Positions 17,152-26,320 are shown, counted from the stretch's first letter. The stretch is DNA of 64,000 nucleotides from an uncultured Lachnospiraceae bacterium (GCA_947626775.1 CANQTL010000010.1:20192-84191); one strand, 5' to 3'. The notes: a model not told the origin generated them from the letters alone. Translations and numbers: made by a program.

Positions 17152-17422
17152 AAAGTGCAAAGAAGAATATAGAGAAATATTCAAGACATGAAATTTGTGG
17201 ACTTTGGTTTCAACGGTTTTATTCGAATCAGATCATTAAGGATTGGGAATTGATGGCAGACTCTCTGATATATTTATGAAGTTAATATTATGGTGAATTT
17301 TAGATTTGTTTATACTGCAGTAAATGGAAGTGCGCAGGAAGATAAGATAGAGGAATATCGTCGATCTCATGGGGATGTAAATAGCTTATAGTTATTGGAG
17401 AATTTGTGGAGAAGAGTGGGGC

Positions 17423-18502
17423 ATGATAAAAGAACAAAAACCGCAAAACCAGATAAAAGTAAATGAGGGTGAGATGGATCCGGTAGATTTTCCAGTATCA
17501 ATAAAAACCTCTTCGGCAAAAGATTCGATTAGTAGGATTTCTGACATTAGGAAAAAGCACGGCAAGCTTATTATAGTTGTAGCGGCAGTAGCGCTTCTGG
17601 CTGTTTTAAGTGGTGTTGGATTCTATAGTATGCCAGTGAATCGTGTGGGCAGACACCTGAATTTGGGTGCACGCTATTTGGAAGAGAAAAAATATGAACA
17701 GGCAATTATAGAGTTTGATAAAGCGATTGCAATAGATCCCATGAATGTAGAGGCCTATTTGGGAAAAGCACAAGCATATCAGCAAAGCGATAACCTGTCG
17801 ATGACATTGGCAACATTACAGGACGGATATGGACTCACAGGAAATGCCGAATTGGAAGACTTTATTAAGCAACTTGTGCAATTAGATTTTTCACTGGCAG
17901 ATATAAAGATTATGGGGTATGACTTGTTTATGCCCCATTGGGAAGAAATTATTGATGCATTAGGAATTTCAATAGAATCTTATGAATATAGCGATGTTGG
18001 ACTTCATACTCCGATTTTTACATACGGGGATGGACACGTAAGTATATATGATATATATGATGGTACGACAAAAGCGGATGGTACAGTCTATAGATCAAGG
18101 TGGATAGATTATTGTGATTCAGAAGAAAATTGGCCCAGCACCTATCGTGATTGTCCAGAATTAGGAGAGGTGGATTTCCTTGTTAGGAATAATGTAGCAG
18201 CTATTGCGGATGGCATTCCTATTTTACCGCAAGATACTATAGAGACAATACATGAAACGATGCAATTTGGTATGATAGAGAGTATGTATGAGTTATCAGA
18301 AGATATGAATTGGAAAGACTATAATGGGGAAAACAGCGTAGTAAAAATTACAACAAAAGATGACTGGGAGTTACAGAGTTATAGTGAAGACGTCGATGGC
18401 TGTATTGGTATTCATTTTAGAAAAGAAAATGAAAAGGGGAATTTGTTTTTTACTATTACTTGTAATTCGGCAGAGGTTCAATATGTAGTGTGGAGAGAAT
18501 AA
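17423..18502 (+). CDS. Membrane-anchored TPR protein, paralogue 5
   Basis: 359 residues, the shortest intact member. Cytoplasmic tail ~47 residues, membrane helix ~48-68 (LIIVVAAVALLAVLSGVGFY), signature VNRVGRHLNLGARYLEEKKY, two TPR-like units, then the C-terminal domain starting FSLADIKIMGYDLFMPHWEE, which matches paralogues 3 and 4 in its first ~25 residues and then diverges. It is separated from the other copies by the WXG100 cluster, which ties that cluster and the array into one locus. The 271 bases before it hold only a doubtful 33-codon frame. Confidence 0.75.
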   Translation: MIKEQKPQNQIKVNEGEMDPVDFPVSIKTSSAKDSISRISDIRKKHGKLIIVVAAVALLAVLSGVGFYSMPVNRVGRHLNLGARYLEEKKYEQAIIEFDKAIAIDPMNVEAYLGKAQAYQQSDNLSMTLATLQDGYGLTGNAELEDFIKQLVQLDFSLADIKIMGYDLFMPHWEEIIDALGISIESYEYSDVGLHTPIFTYGDGHVSIYDIYDGTTKADGTVYRSRWIDYCDSEENWPSTYRDCPELGEVDFLVRNNVAAIADGIPILPQDTIETIHETMQFGMIESMYELSEDMNWKDYNGENSVVKITTKDDWELQSYSEDVDGCIGIHFRKENEKGNLFFTITCNSAEVQYVVWRE

Positions 18503-18676
18503 TTTTAATGTATTGAGAAAGATACTGAGGATGAAGGGAATTATCATTTGGCGGGTGGTTTGAATTTAGGCCTTGTGATATATCTATTCTCTTAAAATCA
18601 ATATTGTTTCGGGAGAGCCGCTTCGCTTTTGCCCGGATTTTATTACAGATATATCTGCTGAGTGCTATATCGAGGC

Positions 18677-18685
18677 GGGGGGGGG
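18677..18685 (+). repeat. G9 homopolymer upstream of the surface-modification operon
   Basis: Nine consecutive G lie 74 bases before the ATG of the first operon gene, in an otherwise AT-rich leader (18503-18759) without a clear gene. Tracts of this length slip during replication in other bacteria. Two further G9 tracts lie at 26405 and 27061. Confidence 0.7.
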
Positions 18686-18759
18686 TGTACAGTACGATAT
18701 AAGCAATATTGTGAAGTGCTGTGGCATTTCTTAGAAAACAGGACGATTAAAGGCTTATT

Positions 18760-20457
18760 ATGGAGACAAAGGAAGATATGGATACCGGGATCAAACAGGA
18801 AAATGGCGAACAGAAACAAGACGGACAGGAGCAAACGGAAAGATTGTCTGCATCCAGCAGAAGGCACGGGATATGGATTGCAGGTGCCGTGGTTGCCGCA
18901 GTGCTTGTACTGTTAGCCGCTTTTTTCTTATATGAAAACAGTTTGGTCTATCGTGAATGTTATGCAGAAGCGGGCGTTGAAGTTAGCGTTGCGGATTTTG
19001 TGAAAAATCCCGATAAACCAGCATATTTTGCCGAAGACAGCGATGTGGTGGACGTGTCTGTTCCCGGCGAATATCATGTGAAGATAAAGGCGGGGTATTT
19101 CTCGCACGACAGCACCTTGCATATAACGGACACTATTGCCCCTGAGGGAGAAGGGGTGAAGGTAAATTTGGAACTGGGGCAGGAGTGTGCCGCAGATGAA
19201 TTTGTGACAGCGATCAAGGATGCCACCAAAGTAACCGTATCATATGTCGAAAAGCCGGATTTTGAACTGCCCGGGGAGCAGGAGGTAGAGATCCTTTTAA
19301 CGGATCTGGGCGGCAATACGACCACGGTGGCGGCAGAACTTTTTATCTCACAAGTAGTAACAGAACTAACCTTGGAGGCAGGTAGCAAACCGCCCGTCCT
19401 GTCGGATTTCGTGATAGAGGGAGAAGATGCAGCCTTTCTGACGGACGTAGATAAGTTTGATTATACGGTTCCGACAGATCATAAAGTAGAACTGCGTGTA
19501 GACGGTAATGATTATGAGGCGATGTTACACATTGTTGATACGGTTGCTCCGATGTTAACTGTGCACGATGTTCGCAGTTTTACCACGCTGACCAGAACGG
19601 CAGACGATTTTGTAGTATCTGTGGAAGATGTTACGGAGGTAAAGACAGCTTTTGTAGTCGATCCCGATGTAACTGTTATAGGGGAGCAGGAGCTTGAAAT
19701 CTGTGCGACCGATGCAGGCGGCAATCAGACGGTTAAGACGGCGAAATTGATCTTAGAAGAAGACAAAGAGGCACCGGTGATCAGCGGCGTCACGAATTTG
19801 AGTGTAATCGTAGGAAGTGCCGTTTCCTATAAAAAGAACGTTACCGTTACGGACAATTGTCAGGAAGGACTGAGTCTGACGGTTGATAATAGTGCCGTAA
19901 ATCTGAATCTCGAAGGCACTTATCCTATTATTTACATCGCAAAGGACGCTTCCGGAAACGAAACCAGAGCGGAAGCCAGTGTGACGGTCAGACCGCGGGT
20001 ATATGATGAAAACGAAGTAAATGCCATTGCGGATGGCGTGTTGGCACAGATCATATCACCGGGTATGGATCTAGGACAGAAATTGGAAGCAATCTATGGA
20101 TATGTACAGTCTCATGTAAGCTATACCGGTCATTCTGAAAAGGGAAACTGGATAAGGGCGGCATACGAGGGTCTGGTAGACGGTAAAGGAGACTGCTATG
20201 TGTATGCCAGCACATCTAAGGTACTGTTGACAAGAGCCGGCATTGCAAATATAGATATTGCCAAAATACCTTCTAGGACAAGCCACTATTGGAATCTTGT
20301 GAATGTGGGAAACGGCTGGTACCATTTTGATACTACGCCGAGACGCCCTGATCACCCGCATATTTGTATGTGGACGGAAGAACAACTGATGGCGTATTCC
20401 GCATCACACAGTAATTCCCATAATTACGACCACAGCCAGTATCCGGAGGTAAACTAA
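18760..20457 (+). CDS. Membrane-anchored transglutaminase-like protein with Ig-like repeats
   Basis: 565 residues. Cytoplasmic tail ~36, membrane helix ~37-59 (IWIAGAVVAAVLVLLAAFFL), then about four Ig-like modules ending in the D-x-x-G-N motif of DUF5011-type repeats (DLGGNTT, DAGGNQT, DASGNET). The C-terminal transglutaminase core has a plausible triad: C479 (GKGDCYVYAS), H509 (SHYWNLV) and D524 (YHFDTT). It probably cross-links or cleaves an extracytoplasmic peptide substrate. The stop overlaps the racemase start (TAATGA), linking it to the modification operon. No strong ribosome binding site is visible. Confidence 0.8.
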   Translation: METKEDMDTGIKQENGEQKQDGQEQTERLSASSRRHGIWIAGAVVAAVLVLLAAFFLYENSLVYRECYAEAGVEVSVADFVKNPDKPAYFAEDSDVVDVSVPGEYHVKIKAGYFSHDSTLHITDTIAPEGEGVKVNLELGQECAADEFVTAIKDATKVTVSYVEKPDFELPGEQEVEILLTDLGGNTTTVAAELFISQVVTELTLEAGSKPPVLSDFVIEGEDAAFLTDVDKFDYTVPTDHKVELRVDGNDYEAMLHIVDTVAPMLTVHDVRSFTTLTRTADDFVVSVEDVTEVKTAFVVDPDVTVIGEQELEICATDAGGNQTVKTAKLILEEDKEAPVISGVTNLSVIVGSAVSYKKNVTVTDNCQEGLSLTVDNSAVNLNLEGTYPIIYIAKDASGNETRAEASVTVRPRVYDENEVNAIADGVLAQIISPGMDLGQKLEAIYGYVQSHVSYTGHSEKGNWIRAAYEGLVDGKGDCYVYASTSKVLLTRAGIANIDIAKIPSRTSHYWNLVNVGNGWYHFDTTPRRPDHPHICMWTEEQLMAYSASHSNSHNYDHSQYPEVN

Positions 20458-21167
20458 TGAAGATACTTGGAGTGTTGGGTGGGTTGGGACCAATGGCAAC
20501 AGCATATTTTCTGCAGCTTTTGACGCAGATGAGCGATGCATCCACGGATCAGGAGCATATGGAGATCGTGCTTTATAGCAAGCCTGCCGTTCCGGACAGA
20601 ACGAAATTCATAACAGGAGAAAGTACTATGAATCCAGTGCCGGATATGGTTGAGGCGGGAATCCGTCTGAAGAAGATGGGAGCCGATCTTCTGGCCATTC
20701 CCTGTATTACAGCGCATTATTTTCACCGGGAACTGGAAGAAAAGATCGGGCTGCCCGTTCTTCATGCCATAGAGGATACGGTATATTATCTTCAGGAAGA
20801 CCATCGAACCAAGGTGGGAATCCTTGCAACGAGCGGAACCATAAGGAGCGGACTGTTTCAGGAGGCTTTACACAGAGTGGGCATTACGCCCCTTGTGCCG
20901 GATGCAGAAGACCAGAAAGGCGTTATGGACATCATTTACCGCCAGATTAAGGCCGGAAAACCGGTTGACATGGTTCTTTTCGATCAGATCTCAAAGAGGT
21001 TATTCCAAGCGGGAGCACAGACGGTTTTGCTGGCTTGTACGGAATTGTCTTTGATCAAAAGGGATCATGTTTTGCCGGCAGGGTATCTGGATGTTATGGA
21101 GGTCTTGGCACGCCGTTCTGTTTTGGAATGCGGCTGCTTGCGCGCGGAGTATCAGCGTTTAGAGTAG
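20457..21167 (+). CDS. Aspartate/glutamate-type amino-acid racemase
   Basis: 236 residues starting in a TAATGA overlap. The start GVLGGLGPMATAYF is diagnostic for the Asp/Glu/hydantoin racemase superfamily. Both catalytic cysteines are present: C83 in PCITAH (family usually PCNTAH) and C194 in LLACTELSLI. The Asn-to-Ile change beside the first cysteine may affect substrate choice. Its place directly before a DltA-like adenylating enzyme suggests it supplies a D-amino acid to that enzyme. It could also be RacX-like with broad specificity. Confidence 0.85.
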   Translation: MKILGVLGGLGPMATAYFLQLLTQMSDASTDQEHMEIVLYSKPAVPDRTKFITGESTMNPVPDMVEAGIRLKKMGADLLAIPCITAHYFHRELEEKIGLPVLHAIEDTVYYLQEDHRTKVGILATSGTIRSGLFQEALHRVGITPLVPDAEDQKGVMDIIYRQIKAGKPVDMVLFDQISKRLFQAGAQTVLLACTELSLIKRDHVLPAGYLDVMEVLARRSVLECGCLRAEYQRLE

Positions 21168-21244
21168 TAGTATACGAACGGCACAGAGGAAAGGCATATA
21201 AAAATAATTATCGGCGCAATAACGCCGCGGTTACGGAGAAAGCG

Positions 21245-22747
21245 ATGCAGACACATATTTTAGATTATTTAATTGAAACTGTGCAGAGAACACCGGAGAA
21301 AATGGCATATTCTGACGGTACGGATGAGTTGTGTTTCAGGGAGGTATACGAACAAAGCCGGTCGATAGGCACTTTTTTGAGCAACAATGGTGTATATAAA
21401 GAGCCGGTTGTCATTTTTATGAATAAACACCCGAAAATGGCTGCGGCTTTTTACGGCACTATTTTCGGCGGAAACTACTATGTCCCCATAGACGTGGAAA
21501 TGCCGGAAGGACGAATACATCTGATCTTGGAAAACATTGCAGCAAGAATCATGATTTGTGATGACACAACGCTGCCGATTGCGGAAAAGATCGGATTTGA
21601 AGGCAGGGCGGTGCTCTACGATGAGGTCTGTCGCACGCAGGTAAAGGAAGAGGTACTGCAAGCAATATATGACCGGGCCCTCGATACAGATCCCATTTAT
21701 ATTGTGTTTACTTCCGGTTCCACAGGAGTTCCGAAAGGCGTTACGGCCTGCCACCGCTCGGTGATTGATTACATAGAGCACTTAACGGAAGCGTTGGAAT
21801 TTGATGAAGATACAATATTCGGCAATCAGGCACCTTTGTATATGGATGCCTGTTTAAGAGAACTGCTTGTGACGATCAAGTTCGGCGCATCGGCGTACCT
21901 GATTCCCAAAGAGTTGTTTATGTTCCCAGTCAAACTGGTGGAATATATGAACCAATATCGGATCAATACGGTCTGCTGGGTGGTTTCCGCGCTGACGATG
22001 ATATCGGCGTTCGGAACTTTTGAAACCGTGGTTCCGCAATACCTGCGCCTGATCGCTTTTGTCAGTGAAGCTTTTCCGGTCAAACAGTTCAATAAATGGC
22101 GCAAGGCGGTTCCCGATGCGGTTTACGTCAATTTATATGGGCCAACTGAAGGAACGGGCGTATGCTGTTATTATAAAGTGGACCGGGATTTTGAACCCGG
22201 CGACGTTATTCCTATCGGAAAGCCTTTCAGAAACACGCAGATTCTGCTCTTAGATGAACATGATCAAAGCGCGACGCCGGGAGAGCCCGGAGAAATCTGC
22301 ATTAGGGGCGCTTCTCTGACTTTGGGTTATTATAATGATCCGGAGAGAACGAGGGAAGTATTTGTGCAGAATCCACTCAATCCGTTTTATTCAGAATTGA
22401 TCTATCGGACGGGGGATCTGGGCCGCCTGAATGAGAGGGGTGAACTGGAATTTATTTCCCGTAGGGATTATCAGGTTAAACATATGGGACACCGCATAGA
22501 ACTCGGTGAGATCGAGGCTAACGTAAACATGCTGGATGATATCAAATCGGCCGGATGCGTCTATGATAAAGAGCGTTCCAAGATTGTACTGTTCTATACC
22601 GGTGGAATCAATGAAAAGGAACTGACCGTTTGCCTGAAAGAAAAACTGCCGAGATATATGATGCCCAGCAGGATCATCCGGTTGTCTGAGATGCCTTACA
22701 CGGCTAACGGAAAACTGGACCGGCTGACACTGCTGCAGAAAATATGA
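21245..22747 (+). CDS. DltA-like amino-acid adenylation enzyme
   Basis: 501 residues from ATG 21245 (GGAG at 21235-21238). The same frame is open back to 21035 over the racemase gene but has no valid start there. ANL-family motifs are present: FTSGSTGVPKG, NLYGPTEGTG, YRTGDLGR and catalytic K490 in TANGKLD. Compared with DltA, D201 (NQAPLYMDAC) matches the Asp that holds the amino group. The Cys of the FCGE motif, used for D-Ala selection, is replaced by V273 (FVSEAF). It should activate an amino acid and load it on the carrier protein encoded next. Substrate may not be D-alanine. Confidence 0.85.
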   Translation: MQTHILDYLIETVQRTPEKMAYSDGTDELCFREVYEQSRSIGTFLSNNGVYKEPVVIFMNKHPKMAAAFYGTIFGGNYYVPIDVEMPEGRIHLILENIAARIMICDDTTLPIAEKIGFEGRAVLYDEVCRTQVKEEVLQAIYDRALDTDPIYIVFTSGSTGVPKGVTACHRSVIDYIEHLTEALEFDEDTIFGNQAPLYMDACLRELLVTIKFGASAYLIPKELFMFPVKLVEYMNQYRINTVCWVVSALTMISAFGTFETVVPQYLRLIAFVSEAFPVKQFNKWRKAVPDAVYVNLYGPTEGTGVCCYYKVDRDFEPGDVIPIGKPFRNTQILLLDEHDQSATPGEPGEICIRGASLTLGYYNDPERTREVFVQNPLNPFYSELIYRTGDLGRLNERGELEFISRRDYQVKHMGHRIELGEIEANVNMLDDIKSAGCVYDKERSKIVLFYTGGINEKELTVCLKEKLPRYMMPSRIIRLSEMPYTANGKLDRLTLLQKI

Positions 22748-22824
22748 TACAGATAATCCCGAGATACGGATTCTGATCATAATTATATAGAATGATAAAT
22801 GGATAACAGGAGGAACTGAAGAAG

Positions 22825-23055
22825 ATGGAAGAGTTGATAGAAATCTTGACCAATCTGCATCCGGATGTGGACTTTGAAACCTGTGATACACTGGTGGATG
22901 ACAAGATATTGGATTCTTTTGATATCGTAACCATTATCTCGGAAGTGGCGGAGGCTTTTGATGTGACCATTTCGGCCAAGTATATCCTGCCAAAGAATTT
23001 TAATTCGGCAAGAGCACTGTATGATTTGATACAAAAGCTGGAGGACGAGGAATAG
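22825..23055 (+). CDS. DltC-like acyl/aminoacyl carrier protein
   Basis: 76 residues, GGAGGAA at 22809-22815. Four-helix carrier fold with the phosphopantetheine serine in ILDSFDIVTI. Acidic overall. Two bases separate its stop from the MBOAT start. It should carry the activated amino acid from the adenylation enzyme to the membrane acyltransferase, as DltC does. Confidence 0.85.
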   Translation: MEELIEILTNLHPDVDFETCDTLVDDKILDSFDIVTIISEVAEAFDVTISAKYILPKNFNSARALYDLIQKLEDEE

Positions 23056-23057
23056 AA

Positions 23058-24650
23058 ATGCTTTTTACATCATACGAATTTTTGGGGTTTTTGCTGCTGC
23101 TGTTTGTGTGTTATTATACCGTTCCTAAAAAATTCCAGTGGATGCTCCTGCTGCTTTTCAGCTATGTATTTTATTTCCTGGCAAACCCATATTACCTCAT
23201 ATATATATCGGTCACTACGGTCAGTGTGTATTATCTGGGGTTTAAGATCGAGGAGCAGGCAGAGAAGCAGAAAGCTTATCTGGCAGCGCACAAGGGGACT
23301 CTCGGAAAAGAAGAGAAGAAAGCGTATAAGGAGCGGGTCAAGAAACGCCAGACCGGACTTTTTCTGGCGGCGCTCATACTCAATCTTGGTATCCTGGCGG
23401 TATTGAAATATACGAATTTTGTGATTGCCAATGTAAACGGAATGCTGCATGCGTTCGGGAGCGGACATACTATCGTTTTTGTGGATCTGCTGCTTCCTAT
23501 GGGAATTTCCTTTTATACGTTTCAGGCAGTGGGATATCTGATCGACGTATATCGTGGGACGGTTCCCGCAGAAAAAAATCTGTTCCGCTTCGCGCTGTTC
23601 GTCTCCTTTTTCCCGCAGCTGGTTCAGGGACCGATCAGCCGTTTCCACGATCTGTCGCAGACTCTTTATGAGGAGCATGAGTTTGCTTGGAGCAGGTTCA
23701 GCATGGGACTGCAGAGGATCCTGTGGGGATATTTTAAGAAGTTGGTGATAGCAGACAGGATGCTGATTGGCGTCAACGAGATAATCCGGAACCCGGATGA
23801 TTATACCGGTGCTTATGTATTTGCCGGGATGATGTTTTACGCGTTGGAATTGTACGCCGACTTTACGGGAGGCATCGACATTACCATCGGTACGGCACAG
23901 TGTCTTGGCATAAGGGTGACAGAGAATTTCAACAGGCCGTACTTTTCCAAATCCATCAAGGAGTACTGGCGCAGATGGCACATCACAATGGGGACATGGT
24001 TTACGGATTATATTTTCTATCCGATTTCCATATCGGGCCCCATGTTGAAAATATCAAAAGTCTCCAGAAAATATCTGGGGAACTGTATCGGCAAGAGAGT
24101 GCCCGTTTATCTGTCTTCTTTTGCTGTCTGGCTCGCTACGGGCATTTGGCACGGGGCTAGTTGGAATTTCATTGTATGGGGCTTGGGTAACTGGGCGGTC
24201 ATCATGATCTCGCAGGAACTGGAGCCTTTATACCGAAGATTTCACGCACACTTTCATGTGGAAGACAAGATTGGCTTTCGTATTTTTCAGATTGTCAGAA
24301 CAGTTCTCCTGATGAGCTGTCTCAGGACGTTTGATTGTTACCGGGATGTGCCGCTGACCTTCCGCATGTTCGGGACGATGTTTACAGCGAGAAACTGGAA
24401 TATCTTATGGGACGGATCGCTACTGGGTTTGGGACTGCAGCTTACAGATTATCTTGTCCTGTTGGCGGGAACGGTTTTGATTTTTGCCGTGAGCATGCTG
24501 CAAAGAAGCGGAAGCGTGCGGGAGAAGATCGAGGCAAAACCGTATCCTGTCAGATTCGCGGTATGGTACGGGCTGTTTCTGATCGTGCTCCTGATGGGAG
24601 TCTACGGGATCGGATACGATGCAAGCCAATTTATCTATAACCAGTTTTAG
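23058..24650 (+). CDS. MBOAT family membrane acyltransferase (DltB/AlgI-like)
   Basis: 530 residues with about 11 membrane helices. Typical MBOAT signatures include PMGISFYTFQAVGYLIDVYRG, FFPQLVQGPISR, WRRWHITMGTW and the catalytic histidine in GIWHGASWNFIVWG (~residue 365). In DltB the enzyme passes the aminoacyl group from the carrier protein across the membrane. The same role is expected here on a surface polymer. The basic loop at ~75-100 is long (EEKKAYKERVKKRQ). Confidence 0.9.
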   Translation: MLFTSYEFLGFLLLLFVCYYTVPKKFQWMLLLLFSYVFYFLANPYYLIYISVTTVSVYYLGFKIEEQAEKQKAYLAAHKGTLGKEEKKAYKERVKKRQTGLFLAALILNLGILAVLKYTNFVIANVNGMLHAFGSGHTIVFVDLLLPMGISFYTFQAVGYLIDVYRGTVPAEKNLFRFALFVSFFPQLVQGPISRFHDLSQTLYEEHEFAWSRFSMGLQRILWGYFKKLVIADRMLIGVNEIIRNPDDYTGAYVFAGMMFYALELYADFTGGIDITIGTAQCLGIRVTENFNRPYFSKSIKEYWRRWHITMGTWFTDYIFYPISISGPMLKISKVSRKYLGNCIGKRVPVYLSSFAVWLATGIWHGASWNFIVWGLGNWAVIMISQELEPLYRRFHAHFHVEDKIGFRIFQIVRTVLLMSCLRTFDCYRDVPLTFRMFGTMFTARNWNILWDGSLLGLGLQLTDYLVLLAGTVLIFAVSMLQRSGSVREKIEAKPYPVRFAVWYGLFLIVLLMGVYGIGYDASQFIYNQF

Positions 24651-24686
24651 CATACGGATTAACGGCTTGGGGAGGCATAGGAACCT

Positions 24687-25724
24687 ATGAAACGAAAGAG
24701 GATCATCCGGACGGTATGTTCCGTTTTGGTGGTCGCGTCCACATTGTATATGCTGCAGAGACTGCTGCTTCCGAAATATGTATCAGATGTCGTGGAGGGC
24801 AGGCTGATAGCTGAATATTATGCGGAAGAAAAAGACCATGATGTGATCTTTATCGGGGACTGTGAAGTATACGAGAATTTTTCTCCCAAGGTGTTGTGGG
24901 AGGATTACGGGATCAACAGTTATATCCGGGGAAGTGCGCAGCAGCTGATCTGGCAGTCTTATTATCTTCTGGAAGACACTCTGCGTTATGAGAAACCGGA
25001 GGTGGTCGTTTTTAACGTTCTGGCGATGAAATATGACGAGCCGCAGAACGAGGCTTACAACCGGATGAGTCTGGAGGGTATGAGATGGTCCATGGCCAAG
25101 GTGAAGGCCATACAGGCTTCCATGACTGACGAGGAGCATTTCCTGGATTATATATTTCCGATTCTTCGTTATCATTCCAGATGGAGCAGCCTGAAAGCGG
25201 AAGATGTGGAGTATCTGTTCGCGAACCGGAAAGTATCGCATAACGGTTATTACATGCGAGTGGACGTAAAACCGGCGAAGGATGTGCCGGAAGGAAAGAT
25301 GCTGGCTGATTACCGTTTCGGCGAGAACGCCTACCAGTACCTGGATAAAATGACGAAGCTATGCCGGGAAAACGGCATAGAACTGGTTCTGGTCAAAGCG
25401 CCTTCGCTGTACCCGTATTGGTACGATGAATGGGAACAGCAGATCGAGGATTATGCCGGGCAGAACGGCCTGTTGTACATCAACTTCCTGGAATTGACAG
25501 AGGAGACGGGATTGGATTACAACATTGACACTTATGACGGCGGTCTGCACATGAATCTTTCCGGCGCGGAGAAGATCACGTCTTATCTGGGCCAGATACT
25601 TCAGGATGAGTATCATCTGGCCGACCGGAGATCAGAAGAAAGATTAAGTAAGATATGGGCTGGCAAGACAGCCACTTATGAGCAGGACAGAAGAAGACAA
25701 GAGGAGGAAGCAGAGAAACAATGA
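24687..25724 (+). CDS. DltD-like SGNH-fold membrane protein with Cys at the nucleophile position
   Basis: 345 residues; GGGGAGG precedes the start. One N-terminal membrane helix (~8-25), then an SGNH-like external domain. The nucleophile motif reads FIGDC59EVYENFSP, where related hydrolases have G-D-S or DltD has G-S-S. The C-terminal catalytic pair is D284 and H288 (YDGGLHMNLSG). The C-terminus is highly charged. By analogy with DltD it completes transfer to the acceptor polymer. Whether the Cys supports catalysis is open. The stop overlaps the lipoprotein start as ATGA. Confidence 0.75.
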   Translation: MKRKRIIRTVCSVLVVASTLYMLQRLLLPKYVSDVVEGRLIAEYYAEEKDHDVIFIGDCEVYENFSPKVLWEDYGINSYIRGSAQQLIWQSYYLLEDTLRYEKPEVVVFNVLAMKYDEPQNEAYNRMSLEGMRWSMAKVKAIQASMTDEEHFLDYIFPILRYHSRWSSLKAEDVEYLFANRKVSHNGYYMRVDVKPAKDVPEGKMLADYRFGENAYQYLDKMTKLCRENGIELVLVKAPSLYPYWYDEWEQQIEDYAGQNGLLYINFLELTEETGLDYNIDTYDGGLHMNLSGAEKITSYLGQILQDEYHLADRRSEERLSKIWAGKTATYEQDRRRQEEEAEKQ

Positions 25725-26320
25725 GAAGTATGGCATGGATAGGCAGTATAATGATGGCAGCAGTATTGTGTGGCTGCGGAAGTAATGTCAAGGTCATAGA
25801 GGGCGATGTCGCGATAAAGGAGACCTCTGCACCGATACAGGAGAAAGAACAGGAAGAGACGACGCCTGGAAAGGCGGTGGAAAATGTCGGAACGGCGGAA
25901 GACACGACGCAGTATAGCGGATATGTCTTTACTTATGACGGCACGATTATCAGTATGGATATGGACGCCGCGCCTATCGTAGAGCAGCTGGGGGAGCCGG
26001 ACTCTTATTTTGAGGCGCCAAGCTGTGCTTTTGAAGGGATTGATAAAGTGTATACTTACGGTAGTTTTGAATTGGACACTTATCCGACAGACGACAAGGA
26101 CTATGTGTCCACTGTGGTTCTTAAAGACGATACCATTGCCACCACGGAGGGCGTTGGGATCGGAGATCCGGAAGATAAAGTGGTCGAAGCGTACGGAAGT
26201 GAGTGGATAGAGGAAGACGGTATGCGGGTGTATGAGAAGGACGGCATGAAATTGTGTTTTATTTTGAAAAATGATACGGTCGCTTCAATAGAATATCGTT
26301 CCACGGCTATCGAGCAGTAG
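25721..26320 (+). CDS. Lipoprotein at the end of the modification operon
   Basis: 199 residues. Signal peptide with lipobox AVLCGC (lipidated Cys ~19), a Ser/Thr/Glu-rich linker, then a ~130-residue domain whose motifs resemble repeats of a small beta-rich fold: LGEPDSYFEAPSC, YTYGSFELDTYP and VGIGDPEDKVVEAYG. These DPEDKVVEAYG-type motifs recur in clostridial surface proteins. Translationally coupled to the SGNH-like gene. Possibly an accessory that binds the modified polymer; function unknown. Confidence 0.75.
   Translation: MRSMAWIGSIMMAAVLCGCGSNVKVIEGDVAIKETSAPIQEKEQEETTPGKAVENVGTAEDTTQYSGYVFTYDGTIISMDMDAAPIVEQLGEPDSYFEAPSCAFEGIDKVYTYGSFELDTYPTDDKDYVSTVVLKDDTIATTEGVGIGDPEDKVVEAYGSEWIEEDGMRVYEKDGMKLCFILKNDTVASIEYRSTAIEQ

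Noticed and set aside
17290..17391. 33-codon frame before paralogue 5
   Set aside because: No ribosome binding site, no hydrophobic or conserved feature; cannot be supported.
18503..18759. Possible riboswitch or structured leader before the transglutaminase gene
   Set aside because: I looked for known aptamer patterns and found none; only the G9 tract and weak local pairing stand out.
21035..21244. Upstream extension of the adenylation gene into the racemase
   Set aside because: It overlaps the racemase out of frame and lacks a start signal; ATG 21245 has GGAG and matches DltA length.
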